Shown piece by piece: positions 12,401-26,300 of a stretch of 64,000 nucleotides of DNA. The position numbers and the translations under genes were made by a program. The stretch spans positions 1,157,542-1,221,541 of the forward strand of contig JAYKAV010001278.1 of NCBI GenBank assembly GCA_035582835.1, read 5' to 3'. The DNA is from Phoebastria nigripes (Eukaryota; Chordata; Aves; Procellariiformes; Diomedeidae). Under the pieces are notes generated by a model, which made no database searches, was not told the origin of the DNA, and was given only the letters and a program-made list of their open reading frames with translations. Numbering within the stretch: position 1 is the first letter of the stretch; the number at the start of each line of letters is the position of its first letter.

Positions 12401-15400
12401 GTAAGCAGCTTTCACACAGGATATTCAGTTTTTATCAGGCTTGCTAAAGCCCATATATCCAAGTGGTGACAGACCTGTTCTGCAGTTGCCTATTGCTTGC
12501 TCTTGAAGGATTTCATGAGTTTTTCCACCAACCTTTAGCTGAATCATCATAGCCAATATGTCTAATTGCATCTCGGACAACTCGTTGATAATCCACAATA
12601 GCATGAGATGTGATCTCCCCACAGAGCAACACCATTCCTGTCTTACATACTGTCTCTGAAAAGAGAGATGAAAACAGGATTACAACAGCAGAATAATCCA
12701 GCCCACTAAGACAAATAACTGTGTGTGTGATGATGGAGATTTTGAGAGATCTACTGGGTATATACAGTGTAAGTCCTTTCTACCCATATTTTTAGCAATA
12801 TTAGCTCCTTCTACAACAAATTCTTTTCATATTCACCATATGTCTGAAAGTAAGGAAAAGACTAACATGTCCAATTTACAAATGGGAAAGTCAAAACACT
12901 GAGCATGATTCAGTGATATGCACAGATTTTAGGGAAATGTAGCATTAAGCTGTGATTTCTAAATCCACTTAATCCTTAATAACTTTAAGATACATACTGA
13001 GGCTAGATAAAACTCATCAATCATCATCTATTTTGAAAACTTGCCTCCAGTCCCAGGAGGAAGAATCTGAAGATGGGATTTACTTACATAATACAGGAAT
13101 TGGGGTAATGACCTGAGGGTTGATGGTACGACTCTTTCTGAAGAGATTTCAAAAACTAAGCAGTTATGGGGACTTCGACTGAAAAATTCGTACTTTATTA
13201 AATATAGTAAATCAACTTTTCAACAAAACATTCAAATATTCTTTCAAAAATCCACTGTAATGAAGCCAAATCTGTTTCTCTCAGGAAAATTCAGTCCACA
13301 CACAAAATTAACTATGCTACCATTCTACACCCTGGTTAGGCTTCAGTCTTTATGAAAGCTTTTACTGTTTCCTCTCATGTCTCCTTCTTTTGAAGACTGT
13401 AATTCTTATGTAATTTTTTGAGAGTAAAATGAGTTAGCAAATGATAGCATCAAGCTCTATGCAAACATCATAAAAAAAGAATGGTGACTGGGTGATGACT
13501 TAAAGCAAAGCAGCAAACAACTTACCACAAGCAACCTTGGCATTCGGGTCCTGTTTGAGATGGGCGTCTAGTACAGCATCACTGATTTGATCGCAGATTT
13601 TATCTGCAAGGCATCAGAGTTGTGATTCAAAACCATAGCACTCAATACAAAACATGGACTGTTTGCATCACTTTGAATAGGTAGGTGTTTCAGCAAGGAA
13701 TTCTTTTATTGCTTATTACTGGAGTATTTAAGCTAACTAAATAGAAAGACATATGAAACATCCTGCAAGCAAAGCCAGTAGATACAATGGGGAATTTACT
13801 TACTGGTGTAAACTAGTACCGACTACAATTTTACCCATAGTTTTCTGCACTTAGGTGTGAAACAAGTATGTTATGCATAGAATTACCTGAAAGGCTAAGA
13901 GGCTTTATTCCCAGCCTTCTCCTCCTCTAACACCACAAGCCAATACAGCATGCACTCCACATTAGTGGTATTCTAACATGAAGGTGATATTCCACCATCA
14001 ACTTCCATCTCCCCAACAGAAAGTTAGAACGAACCTGAACAACACTGCTGGCAAAGCCCGAGAAAGAGTTTAGATCACTACAGATAATGCACAGCTCAGA
14101 GTCAAGTGCCTGTTTCAGGTTTGCTTCTTCTCACTGCTTCCTACCATCCTGCAATGCCATCTCCTAAGAATCCCTGCAACCCGCCTAAGACAGGGGAGTG
14201 AGCAGCGCACACAGAAGCAAGAAGGGGTTACCAACTGAAGTTTGCCTGAGGGAAATCTTGAGTAGATCTTCAGTTACCTCCCAAATACAAAGGTTTCAGC
14301 TCAGGTTTATCATAGTAATCTTTTTTTCTTTCTTTCTTTTCTTACCTTTTTAATGAATAATGAATCTTAATCAAATAATGTAGCTAACCTAATGAATGCA
14401 AAAGGCAGCACCCATAACAATGTCTTCCACATGAAAATGGTAATTTTTCTCATATATTTTAATTTTATTGTTCTTTTAAAATGTCTAATATTGCTTACTA
14501 TGTTTAGATGTTACCATAACATGCTGTGTGGCAAAATAAATTAATCTCCTGCCTTGACATTTGCAACACAATCCATTGGAAAGCAATGTTTTGTAAGAGT
14601 ATGTCATTAGAGACTTTTAATACATTTAACCTCAAGTCAAAACAAATTCTCATTTATTTTCATGAGGAAGGTGTACATTTAGCTAAGAAGGACAAATCAA
14701 AGACTAGAGAACTAATGTGATTCTGACATTCTTATCTCCCATATTAACCACTTCAACACAAAAAGAAAGAACACAAAAGACAATTAGCAAATGTAGGCTG
14801 CATTGGAACTTTCAGCCTTGCAAGAACTGTACATGGATTACTAAATTTGGGACAATTATTACCAAACAGGAATCAGACACCGTTCTTGCAATTTAGTTAC
14901 AAGTCCAAATGAACCTTGTTTAGCAAGACTGGGGATAAAGGTGGCAGGAGTGATTAAAATGTATCTCTGCTTGCTCTTTTCAAAGTTTCCATTTTTATAA
15001 GGAAATATAGCTGTATTTTCAAGCATAAAAGCAAACATTCTTGACAAAAATATGTAATTTTTGATTACCTGGGTGGGACAACTGGGATAGGATGACCTTC
15101 TTAGAGCAGGTCCAATGCCCTGCAGTAAACTCCTAGTGACTGGGACTGCTTTGTAGTCTTTTTTTCACCACCCAGAGCTTCTATGCCAGGAACAACCTTT
15201 ATCCTTGTCCTTTTTCCACATGAAACATGTCTCACTTGCATTAGATACCACTGTCCCATGTTTGTCTAAGTTCCCTGTATAGCACATACAGGGATATTAT
15301 ATGCATTCTTTCCAAAACATTCAAGAAGAGTACAGGTAATCCCATATGACTAATTCATCCCAATTTCTCCTCATGGCACCTATCTGGTACAAAGAACCTT

Positions 15401-18400
15401 ATGTTGGTTTTGCATGCTGTGGTTGAAATTGATTCATGAACTAAAACTTTCATGAAATGTTTCAAGGGAGCACTAGCCATAGTAGGCAGCGAAATCAATA
15501 AATGAAGATTTAACAGGATGCTTTCATGGTTTTTTTTTTTTTGTATGAACTGTATCATTAGCATCTACAGTATTAATGGATATTGGTAGATAGAAAAGCA
15601 GCTCTTTTGCTTTGCTCTCAGAGAAATAACACAGCAAACATTCATGAACAAAAAGCATAGTCCACACTTACACAAGGGGAGAGTTTGTCTTACAAAACAG
15701 TTACTCTGAAAAGATCATGATAGAAAACCAGATGAACAGTCATCCATAGAAATTAAATTATCTCCGTACAATAGCATTAGTGAGACTGCTACAGAAACAC
15801 TAGATTTTGGTGGTGGTATTCCAAAGATGGTGTTAAGAAGCTGCAGGAAGATTTAGGACAGACTGAGAAGAATGCCCCAAAACCAGAAAAGTATATCTTA
15901 CAGGATGAAATCAATCAAGCTCAGTCTAGTTTTGAAAGACTGAAGGAAAGGCAACCTACCAGAGGAAATCCTAATAGGCATTGGGATCACAGTCTCTAAG
16001 AACCTAAAGATAGTATGCGGAGAGAAAAGTTTTTGTCTGATGGACAATAATGTAACTACAGTTGTTAGCTGGAAATTAGAGAGAGACAGATAAAGATTCA
16101 AAAAGAAAAATCTTAAAAGGGTGAGAGCCATTGAAACCATTCATCTAGAGGCATGCAGGATTCCTTGTTCCTTCAAATCTCTAGATGAAAATTGGGTATC
16201 TTTTTAAAAGGTATGAATGAAATTCAACCATCATTTACTAGCATGTTTGAAGAATTCTTGCATGAAATATTATTACCTGTGTATGAAGGTCAGACCAGAT
16301 TATATATCAGAGGTCCCTTCTGGTCTTTATGTAGGAATTTAATCTATTAAAATAATAAATTAGAATAATTTAACCTACTATGCTGGTAGCATACCTTTAG
16401 ATTAAAATAGGCTGAGACAAATCAGTTTCACAATTCATGCCATATCTGATTGTTGGTGCAACAACCAACAGTTCTAGTGCCACTAGATCCAAATACAGAT
16501 ACACCTATTGAGACTGAAAAGAGAAATCTAGCTGGATGATTGGCTGATTAATGCATTAAATTAAAAGCATGTCTATTAGTAAAGGTCTCTGGTGTAAAAT
16601 AAAACCCGGTGTTCTATTTTTACCCATGCTTAGCAGGCTTTGTGCACCCTTCATTCTGTTTAAATTTCTCATCTCAACCATCCCATTTCTCTTATTAATT
16701 AGCTACTAAATGTGACAGGATATGTTTGTCCATTATTTCCTTCATTTTTTTTTTTTTTTCTTCTTCTTTTTTGGAAACATTGAAAGCATAATGGACCCCC
16801 TCTGGTGAGGCATTATCATCTTAAAAAATTATGTAATAGGTAAGAATTCAGCTCATGCATACCTTCATGTAATGAACTACTATCCAATAGGATAAATATT
16901 GCAAAAGGGATGTCTAGGCTGAGGATTTCTTGACTGAACAGGAAAGTATTAGATAACCATGAATTCTTTTAATGAAGTCAAATCATCCCACAGACCCAGC
17001 CTTATGGCAGAGATGCCAATTGGCCATAAACCAGCTCTTGCTAACTATAAAAGGAATGAATGAGTCTAGGGGAGCTGATGATAAACCCTACTCAAATGCC
17101 CAGTTGTCAAATGATGAAGTAAAGGAGGCATTCAACAACAAAAGTGATCTCCAGTAATTAAAAGGAGCTTCACAGTTTTCCAGATAGTTGTACATAAGTT
17201 TGTTACATCAATCTAGACTATTTAAGAGCCTAATATAAGCCATGACATCTGCAAGTTCTCAGGACCTCCCCAAGAATTCAGTTTCACAGGTTCACCACAT
17301 ACACACACACAAAAAATCTGTGAACAGCAGTAACAACTGAAAATTTAATTCAAAAAAGCTCTGCCCTTTGAAGCACAACAGGTACAACCACACTTCTGGC
17401 TTTGATGGTGTAGTAAATATAATAAACATTGAACATTTCAAAAGGTAAGGTTGATTTTCTTAAAAACCTGTGATCATCAAAATAACATTCAGTGTTTTTA
17501 ATGATACATTATTTATATCAACAGAAAAAAATAATTTTAAACTAGAATGTGAAATTGCATATTCAAAATATATTCTCAGTTTTCTGGTAAAAAAGTAAAA
17601 CAGTCAAGAAATGCAGATACTTATCATGAGCACTTCATCAAAAAATAAGCTTTCCACCAAAAAAAGTTTCACTAGAAAGACTTTGAATAGCTGAATTGTT
17701 CTGTACTACATTTTTCTATTTAAAAGACTCTTGAGGAGTGCTAATTGATAACTGCAGTGGTACTTCAATATTAACACTACACTGTTTAAACATCTTGTAC
17801 ATCTGTTCTCTTTGTTCAATACACAGTTTACTGAAGTATTATGTATATTGTTAAGTATATATAATGTTAGCTATAAGACATGCAAGCATCAACCTGCTGG
17901 AAAGATCTGCATTCTCTGTTTGGTTGNTTTTTTTTTTTCTTTTGCGATTTTTTTCCTGTGAATATCCAGAAGATGAACATATCCTTTTAATATGGTTGAA
18001 GATCTGAGGGTGCTTTTAGCAGATGTTTTCTCTTATATTTTTAAAGACATTCCATGATACTTACTGGAAAACTGAATGACATTCTGTTTGCAGCCAATTC
18101 CACCTGAAGTCACACCAGATAGGGGAAGGAATTAACCTTAAGTGTTTGGCACCTATAAGACATTGTGGGTCAGAGAAACACACAATGCCTTTCAAAGCCC
18201 AGTGAAACCATTGTGCATCACGGACAGACACTACTGGACAAAGCAAAATGGAGCAGTGACAAAAAACAGCTATCTAAAAAAAAATCTTTCTCTTCCCCAT
18301 GCTGCTATCTCTGTGCTTTTATTATATTGAAATGAAGAAGTCACATGTAAGTCTTCAGAGAGTTTGGAATTTACTCCACTAAATCCCAGGATTAAAGACC

Positions 18401-20980
18401 TTCTGGAAGGAAGTCCCAAATTTTGTACCCAAGTGATTTTAAAGACTTTGGACTGAGAAGATGGGATCAACAGAGTCTTCTATAAAGTCTTTGGGGAGCA
18501 TAGGTAATACCTGTACGTTAAGTATTGCCAGCTACTACTTGCTTCTGTGGAATTTGGGCTTCTTAGTGACATACAACTCTTAGGCATTGCACAGGTATAA
18601 GGCAGTTCTCTGTATACCCAAATGAATAAGCATGTAATTTCTCCTGCTTTGTTTATTAAGAAGGAGGTCTCCATTAAAGCATTCAATCCTCAGCTAATAT
18701 AATCAGAACAATTCAAATTTCCACCAGACAAAGATCTGGTTCAGGACCTTTACTTCACATAATGCCCTCTAGCAAAATTATACTATCACATGCAGAAGAG
18801 AAATAATCAAGAACACACCAATTATCCATTTGGTATCAATCAGAGGAACTCAAAACTCACAATAAAATTCTAGCGCTACTGATAATGTCAGACATCCAAC
18901 TACAGCCTCAGACACCAGGCCCCATTTTAAGAAACAGCCAAGATTTTCCTGGGTGATAAAAACCTCATGGCACGTCTACACCTCTCATGTAAAACCACAG
19001 ACAGGTAAAAGGGGGGTTGGCCAGGATGTAAGGGTGATCAATTTGCTGTCAGAAACTAAAGCTATTGCTGAGACAATTAAGACCTACTGCTGGGCTGTGT
19101 TCAGGAACAAGAATTCGCAGGACCACCCAGAGGTACTTACTGTCAACCTGTCCTCCCTTGATCTGGAAAATGTGGCTCTTTCCTTTGTCATAGGCGTTTG
19201 GGTTTTCCGTACCCTACATGAAGACCTAGGCTGTTTAAGAAAGTATAAGCATCACAGTCTTGAAAATGTCTGAGTAAATTTCAGCTTTCCACTCCCTCTA
19301 CAATAAGCGTCTTGGGTTCCCACTTTGCATCTCACAGCACCCGGAGACGTGGTAACCTCTGCCAGATGAGGGGCTGTACGCCAGCCTAACAAGTGGTAAC
19401 ATTGTTTCTCAACGGCCTGCCCAGTATTTCAGCGCAGGAGGAAAATAATGCTCGTGGGCTTAAAAGAAGGCCTACTGGGGGCCAACAAAGTTTTTGGAAA
19501 TAAAGAAGGGAATGTGAATAAGAACTAAAAAATAGGCCAAATTCTAAAACAAGAAACAAGACAGAAAGAGAATTGGTAAAGGAAGGAAACCAAGGGACAA
19601 AGCTAAACCTGGGGACTCAGTTGAACTCTTCCTGTTCTGAGACTTACCTATTATTGCCCCAGGGGGATTAAAAATGATGATTAGAGCAGCATAAATTGTG
19701 ACCTGTCATCTTTGGAAATACCATCATCAATTTAAAATTACCGTATTGTATAATGTTATTTTTCCTATGAAACTACATTGCGCTACAGACGCTGGATGTA
19801 ATTATATATAAATTTCAGATGGACCTATGTCCCAAGGACCGAATGTGGTTGTCATTTTCTGACTGTGTTACATCAGAAAGAACCCCAACTGGCTTAACTT
19901 GATGTGGCTGCCTTGACATTGACAGAGATGTACTCAATTGCATCAGCCATGGATTTGATCCACAGGAATAAGTTAATATTATAGAAGAGTATTGGAATTA
20001 TAAACATAAAATTCTCACTGCTGACTTTTTTATTCTCTGCTATGTCATTCCACTCATTTATGATTTACCCCCATAACATGAGTACAGACCTGAAAAAGCC
20101 TTATTATAGCAAAAGGCACAGGACGTCAAATCGGCTTTTAAAATAAATACACTTTTCAGGACATCAAACAGTCTATTGTCCCCTGGCCTCATTTGGGGGA
20201 ACACTTGCTGTTGATGTAACGTACATGTTTATGGCGGATCAACACTTGTTTTCAACAAAATTGAACTAAGCTCTGCTGACCATACATAAAGTTTAGCAAA
20301 TAACTGTCCACGATTTGCTCAAGCAATTCCATATATTGTATCAGATGATGGAATGGGGGGAAAAAAATCAGCAACTTCACCATGTACAGCTGCTGGGACC
20401 ATTGATTTTTAAAGACTTTAAAATAGCCTGCTTAGAGATATTCCTGTCGTGGGTGACAGTTTTAGAGCATAGCATATATGCAGGACAGTTTCACAGGGCC
20501 CATAAAGATATGGAACTTGAGAAGCAAGCTATGCATTCTTATGAATGCATGTGAAACTTGAGTCTATCAGAGATACAGTTGTGTCTCCACGGTAATACTG
20601 AAAGAAATTCAGATGAAAAGGAAGAAGCAGCAACCATAAACCCCACTGCCCTCCTCAGTGTAACACACACCCTGCAAAGGCACATAAATTCCTGTTGGAA
20701 GTGTCCGAGTTATAGCAGTTCTATAGTCTGTATGGACAAGGTTCAACAGAAATAAAGTAAAAAGCGCCCTGTTACAAATAACTTCTATAATAAGATTAAT
20801 AGCAGATGAATTCTTCTTCAGGCTTTTAGAACATTTTAAATGAAAATATTGTTCTTTTTACACATTTGCCAGAGCTGGTTTCTTACCTGGATGTCCTTCT
20901 CCCACCGACTCCGATGTGAACATGAAAGCCCCTTCATCATCCAGCGTGTAATCACATAAACCATCCACCGGCCCATTCAT
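3487..20980 (-). CDS. MAT1A: S-adenosylmethionine synthase isoform type-1 (methionine adenosyltransferase 1A)
   Basis: The enzyme makes S-adenosylmethionine from methionine and ATP in the cytosol; MAT1A is the liver-type catalytic subunit in vertebrates. Nine coding exons with GT-AG borders: 20887-20980, 13526-13603, 12533-12655, 10689-10801, 9008-9151, 8057-8275, 4869-5051, 4227-4360 and 3487-3589. They total 1191 bases, giving 396 residues and a TGA stop. The lengths of the internal exons (78, 123, 113, 144, 219, 183, 134) equal those of human MAT1A as I recall them. Visible motifs are GEGHPDK near residues 27-33, GAGDQG at about 132-137 (ATP-binding region) and GGGAFSGKD at about 279-287. 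The N-terminus [10 protein letters not shown] and the end RKLVF-like PKKLVF favour MAT1A over MAT2A, and the DYDC1/PRXL2A neighbourhood agrees. Cys35, Cys61, Cys69 and Cys105 are kept, but position 121 is Gly where mammalian MAT1A has Cys. Intron 1 is about 7.3 kb. No frameshift or stop is present. Confidence 0.98.
13604..20886 (-). other. MAT1A: MAT1A intron 1 (7.3 kb)
   Basis: This large first intron holds no coding exon I could recognise. It contains a CR1-like 3' tail at about 16284-16332, a T-rich stretch at 16745-16772, a TTTC run near 14322-14340, and otherwise AT-rich unique sequence. A block at about 19640-20000 has balanced composition and no simple repeats. It could be a conserved regulatory element, but this cannot be judged without alignment. 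Confidence 0.7.
16284..16332 (+). mobile_element. CR1-like LINE 3' tail fragment
   Basis: The sequence GAAGGTCAGACCAGATTATA, followed by AGAGGTCCCTTCTGGTCTT, resembles the terminal part of sauropsid CR1 retroposons, where a 'gg-cagactagatgatc' block precedes 'gaggtcccttc'. The fragment is short and diverged and lies in MAT1A intron 1 in sense relative to the plus strand. The call rests on pattern memory only. Confidence 0.45.
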
Positions 20981-21042
20981 GATTGTGATGCTTTTCCTGA
21001 TGGATTATTATAAACAGTGGTTGAAGAGTTCTACCTTTAGTG

Positions 21043-21062
21043 CCTTCTCTTAAAGGAGAAGG
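21043..21062. repeat. Short perfect inverted repeat upstream of MAT1A
   Basis: CCTTCTCTTAAAGGAGAAGG has 7-base arms around a 6-base loop. It lies 63-82 bases upstream of the MAT1A start codon. If transcription starts below the TATA-like box near 21237, it would fall in the 5' UTR. It may be chance. Confidence 0.4.
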
Positions 21063-21231
21063 TTTTTTATCAGCAAGACTATCGCTGTCTTCACTTATTA
21101 CCTCTTACGCTAACTTGAATTTCAGTGTGTGAAATCAGCATGTGCTTGCATCTGTGTTTGCATGCAAGGAGTATGCACGCGCCTGAAGTCTGTATCCCTA
21201 CCTAGCCTGATCTGTCAGTCCCTGAGCTGCT

Positions 21232-21242
21232 CCTATATATGG
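21232..21242 (-). promoter_or_regulatory. MAT1A: Candidate MAT1A TATA box
   Basis: On the minus strand the sequence reads CCATATATAGG, about 255 bases upstream of the start codon. Mammalian MAT1A promoters are known to be TATA-containing, and there is no CpG island at this gene start, as expected for a tissue-specific promoter. A transcription start near 21205 would follow. A weaker AT-rich run at about 21005-21014 is too close to the ATG. Not supported by transcript data. Confidence 0.35.
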
Positions 21243-23689
21243 AAAAGTGAAAGTGCCTAGATAATCATGTGAGGAAAATGGAAGAGCCCATTTCTTGGCA
21301 GGGGAGTTAGTTAACTTTAGGATATTTCACTAATTAACTCAGTTCTTGGAAACGTTCTGGATACAGCCCATGCAAGATTGGTTATCTTAGCAACTCAACT
21401 GAGCATGAAGTAATCCAGGAGTACTAGTGACAGTTCAGGTCAGCTGCTTCTTCAGTTTGTCTCTCCCCTAATTCTGGGATCTATGTTGTGCTTCCAACTG
21501 TGTGTTGTGGTTTTACGGGGATAGATAAAAAATCTGTAAATGCATGTCTTTCCTAGCAAGAGAGTGGAAGAAGTTTGCTCTGCAACATATAACTGTATTT
21601 TCCTTTTACTTTTTCATCTCTTGAAAAGTAGAATTCTCTCCTGAAATATTTTTTTTCATTTTCATTCATTCTTCATGCACATTTGTGACACGAAACATCT
21701 GATAAGATCTAGCATGATGAGTGTTTCTCATTTATGCAGACCTCTCCCTTCAGCCTTTGCTTTTCTTTTCCTCTGTCCTCTCTTCTATTGATTCAGATCC
21801 ATCTTCTTTTTCTGTATCATATTCTCATATTATATTCCATAACCCTTAGAAATACACTAACTGTCACATCTGAGTACTTAGTGCTCAGTTCTGCTACTGA
21901 AAATTTCTTCTACAGTCAGATGGCTCATGTCTGGAATACGCTGATGGTATCACCGGTATGAAGACAGATGGCGTTTTGTGGGTATACGTGCCATTAAGTT
22001 AGTATACAAAAAAACAAGTAAACATAGCCATGGGGCAGATCCAGAAAATGCCCAGCACTACTGCACCATTATAAAAAAGTCTAATTATTCTTAATTCCTT
22101 TACAGAAACCATTCTAGTCTCAATCTCAGACCAAATCATTGGTCTACCAAAATAAAAATTGCCCTTTACTTCAGTGAACACTGAATCATACTCTCTTAAT
22201 CATTCATTTAGATGTTACAGTAAAGTACCCGATACCTGGATTGGAACGAGTAACATACGGCTTGTTCCATAGCCCTTGCAATTTTGACAGCAATGAAATC
22301 CTTACCACTCTTCAGTTGAAAAAATGACTTAGTTTACTTCAAACCCTTGGTCAGTATTATTTTAAAAGATCACTTTATATGGCCCCTTGGATTCAAATTT
22401 CTGCATTGCTACATATTTATGTAAGAATTCATTAGAATTTTCACTTTCTGCCTACATTCCTGAAAACAATAACCAATGCCTGTGAATGTTCACCAGTAAT
22501 CTGCTGTGGCATTGGCTCCTCTCTAATTATCATTGCCATGGAATTGTTCATTTCAAAGACATTCGCTTGGTTTTCTGTTGTACAGAATTCATTTCACAGA
22601 ATGAAAAGCACTGGTTGCACTTAAAAATGCAGAATTCACACATCAGATACACGTTATGAGGCATAGCTTTCTCTAGAGTAAACTGTCATCACTCCACCGA
22701 CACGAAGATTCTATCCCAGCCTGAATAAATTACGCATTAACACCACCTAGAAAAACAGAATTTGTAAAAAAAATAGAAGACCAAAGAGTAACTAATTATA
22801 TTAACCCTCGTTAATGGGTAACATTCAAAAATTGTATTAACTTTTAAAGTAAAATAACACCAGTGATGAGCATTCATTCTTAAATGCAAATGTGTTTTTT
22901 TTTTTCTCTATGGAAGCACAGAAAGACACAATGGGAATGGATGAAACACCTCTGACAAAAACTCTTTTTGTACATGTAAGAGTTTTCATTCTAATTCTAC
23001 AAACAATCCTCCAGCAAAAGCAGACAAGATTGAATATTGTCAGTCTGTGAGTTCCACCCTCTCTTGCTTCTGGTTTTGCTTTTTCTTGGTTTTCAATGCC
23101 ACTGAAGGACAGAAATTGTAATTTGGGAATCACCATTCTTTTTTTTAAGGTAACAAGCAGAATGCAGAAACAGGCCTCTCACATAATCCTCTTATCCCAT
23201 ATAAAAATAAAAAACCACAAGCTCTTAAAATTCTGAAGAGTGCAAGTAATTTGACATACATGAGTAATGAGTTTGCAGGCCCATTGTTTATTTTGCTTTT
23301 GCAGTTCCTCTTTTTGGACTTACTTCTGGCTAGTTAAATGCATTGGTCCTTGAGACCTTTGGAGGGTCACCCTTCATTAAAATAGTCTCTCTGCTAATAG
23401 TGTCCTAGAAATGCTACACAGTTGCATTTCACGTAACTTGTGTAAAATCTCCAGTTTGAACTGCTTCCAGGTGTGGTTCTACTATCAAGAGCAAGATATT
23501 TGCTTTACGGCCATGAAGCATCTCAACATGTTCTCTTCCAGAACATCTGTGACCAACTCTAAACCACTGTAGGGTTAGGTAATGTTTAATTTGGCTTCTC
23601 TTCCCAGACAATTTGACTTGTTAAATATTTGTAAAAAGGTAAGATAGTGCTCTACCAGCATGTCTTTTTGGCACAGATCTTCTGCCTAT

Positions 23690-23691
<2 letters not shown>

Positions 23692-23726
<35 letters not shown>

Positions 23727-23731
23727 NAAAA
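23692..23731. repeat. Poly(A) tract
   Basis: About 40 consecutive A bases interrupted by a single N at 23727. Such a length could be the tail of a retroposed sequence, but I could not identify a recognisable element immediately 5' of it. Other shorter A-runs lie at 3318-3335, 38819-38834 and 59486-59503. Confidence 0.9.
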
Positions 23732-26189
23732 TAGTGATTGATATCAGCGTTTTTCCCTATTCGATTTTATTGATAATGACTCATCAATCAATGTAACATG
23801 CTTCCAAATTTAACAGCTTTTTGGGACTGAGCCCTAAGAAAATCAGTTTCTCTGCACATCTCTTCATAATTCCTATATTGCCTATCATTGTATTAAGTAT
23901 CTTTTGACTATATTCTATGACCTTTACTCAGAAGATACGTAATGGCAAAATCCTCTCAATCAGTATGACTCCTGTGCTTTGAAATGAAGCTAAAGACGGG
24001 AAAATCACGATATAAAAACAACACTGTCCTTCTGTATTGCTGTAAGTATTTATTCATATTGACTACAATCTCAATCCCAACCACTGGAATACCAATGTGA
24101 ATCTTTCTATTAACTGTAAGAGTCTTCATATTTGGCACCATCCCATGTTTTTGCTACCTTTACTCATAGCAGTTCTGCAAAACTACCCCCTTTCTAGTTC
24201 ATGTAACACTTAACAGCTGTAAGAAGGCATGGTTTCACTGCAGCCTTGAGAAAGCGCTGAAAATAATGAAGTGAACAAGATTTAACTGAGAAAAGAATTT
24301 TATGAATTATTGCTATTGATGCTGCTGATTCTCTAGACAGATATGACTGATAAATTGTCTTGACCCTAGACCTCTCATGACATATTCTCATCAGATCGTT
24401 TTACTTGCTCACCTTCTCCTTTCCTACCCTTATCTGCTTTTCTCCTCTACTCCCCTCATTTTGTCTTGCTTATAACCTTTTAGTTAAAACACATTTCCCT
24501 TTTTTTTTTTTTCCTTTTACTTACTCCTCTCCATCTCCCCACCTGTCTCTGCTGATGTTGCATTTACGTTATAAACCACTGAGAATGGAGCCTACATGGA
24601 TGAATGATATCTGTAGAAATGAGAGAACGAGTTTGAGCTAATAGCTTACAAATAAAACACTTCTGACTATCACAGCAGAAGGGGAAGGAAGAAAGTAGGT
24701 ATCCTTAAGACCTGGTCATCCTCACTTCAGCTGCAGAAGAATCATGTTTTCACTGGAAGTAGTAAGGTTTAGACTCATTCACTCATACTGTTTCACCACC
24801 ATGGTAACTTTTAGGTGACTTCTTTTGAGTGAGGAGGAAATTGTATCAAGAACTCTGAAGAACTTCTACATGACTAGAATCAGTCATGGGAAAACCATTG
24901 CTAAGCTATGTAATTTGTCTCTCTCACCACAACTTTCAAAGGCAAAGGACAATGACTTGATTTGTAGAGAGCACACACTTCACAGTAACTTAAAACTACA
25001 ATTCCATTATCATTAAAGGACCCAAACAAGCTTAACTTTAACAATATACAGAAATACTTCATGCATACAAATAACACATAGGAAACTGTTTTCCTAAATA
25101 CTTCTGTCTTGTTCTCTCAACTTTATCATCAGATAAGACTTTATTTTACTAAAGTTAACTGTTTAACAGGCTAACAGTTTAAGTTTCTTATCTTGCTATT
25201 TTATTCTCACTTTATGAAATCATGCAAGGAATTTACTCCTAATTCATGCCTGTGAAAATAAAACAGTTTTCCAGGTGTTTACAAAAACAGCTTTAACACT
25301 AGTTTCATTTATGCTATTTACTAGGATTAGTTCATATAATACAAATAGTGTGTTTTCAAGAAGTTACTGCAGTTCAGCTTTTTTCCTATTGGAAATAAGC
25401 ACTACATTATGGAAGCCTCACAGGGATGTCTTTGAGGGCTTTTTGGTTTGTTGGTGAAAAGACTTGATTTAGCCTGTACATTTTGGTTTGGGGGAGGTGG
25501 ATGTTTTGTTTTGTTTTTAAAGTTAACATAAGGAAGATTTGTTTAGCTGGGTTTATTTCTTTTGCATGAAGAATGACAAGCCTTGTCAGAGCAATAGAGC
25601 TTGAACATCAGAACTCAACACAGAACTCCCACCTGCTTCAGAACTCTCACCTCTACCTATTATTACCTGAAAATGAGAGTGGCTCAAGGCCTCTCAGATG
25701 TGCAGGTGTAGAATTTCACTGGCCCATAAACATTCAGGGTAAAATAAATATTGTGGGGCAGAAAAAACAGTTGCGATTGTAGAAGGAAAGGAGGTAGTAT
25801 GTATTCTGAGATGGGTGTTTATCACCCAGCATCTGTTGTTTCATATCACCTTTCTCCTTCTCTGGAGTATGGGACCTCCTGCAACCTCTGCACACTACCA
25901 TAAGCAATTCAGCTCTTTCATTCTTGAGTTTTCTTATAACTTTTTGAGTGAATACCAATTCCACTCACAGCAATTTCTTGGTGTGCATTCTATGTAACTT
26001 ATTCCACAGTTACTTCAGCTTTAGAGAGGTCCTCTGCTGTGTCTCCCATCTGCCTTCCCTTCCACTCCCTAAGAAGTCTTTCCAGGTTCTTCCATTACAA
26101 ACATCAAAGAAAATAATTAATTTTGCTCCTCTCCCATGTGCTTGTCCTCTTTGCATCTGTTTGACCTCGAATTCTCTATTCTGACACAT

Positions 26190-26300
26190 CACTGAATCAT
26201 AGAATGTTTGAGGCTGGACAGTCTCTAGTCTAACCCTCTGCTCAAAAGCAAGACCAACTTGAACAGGTTGCTCATGTCATGAAGTAACATGTGCCAGGGT
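26190..26300 (-). mobile_element. CR1 LINE 3' fragment, minus orientation
   Basis: The plus strand begins GAATCATAGAATGTTTGAGG, the reverse complement of the avian CR1 terminus (ATTCTATGATTC), followed by 'tctagtctaaccctctgctcaaa' and 'caacttgaacaggttgctca' blocks typical of the CR1 3' region. The remnant is 5'-truncated, as most bird CR1 copies are, and diverged. It is one of the better organism clues in the window. Confidence 0.8.

Noticed and set aside
3487..20980. MAT2A instead of MAT1A
   Set aside because: The N-terminus ([10 protein letters not shown]), the C-terminus (KLVF), the Cys61/Cys69 residues and the DYDC1/PRXL2A neighbourhood all fit MAT1A.
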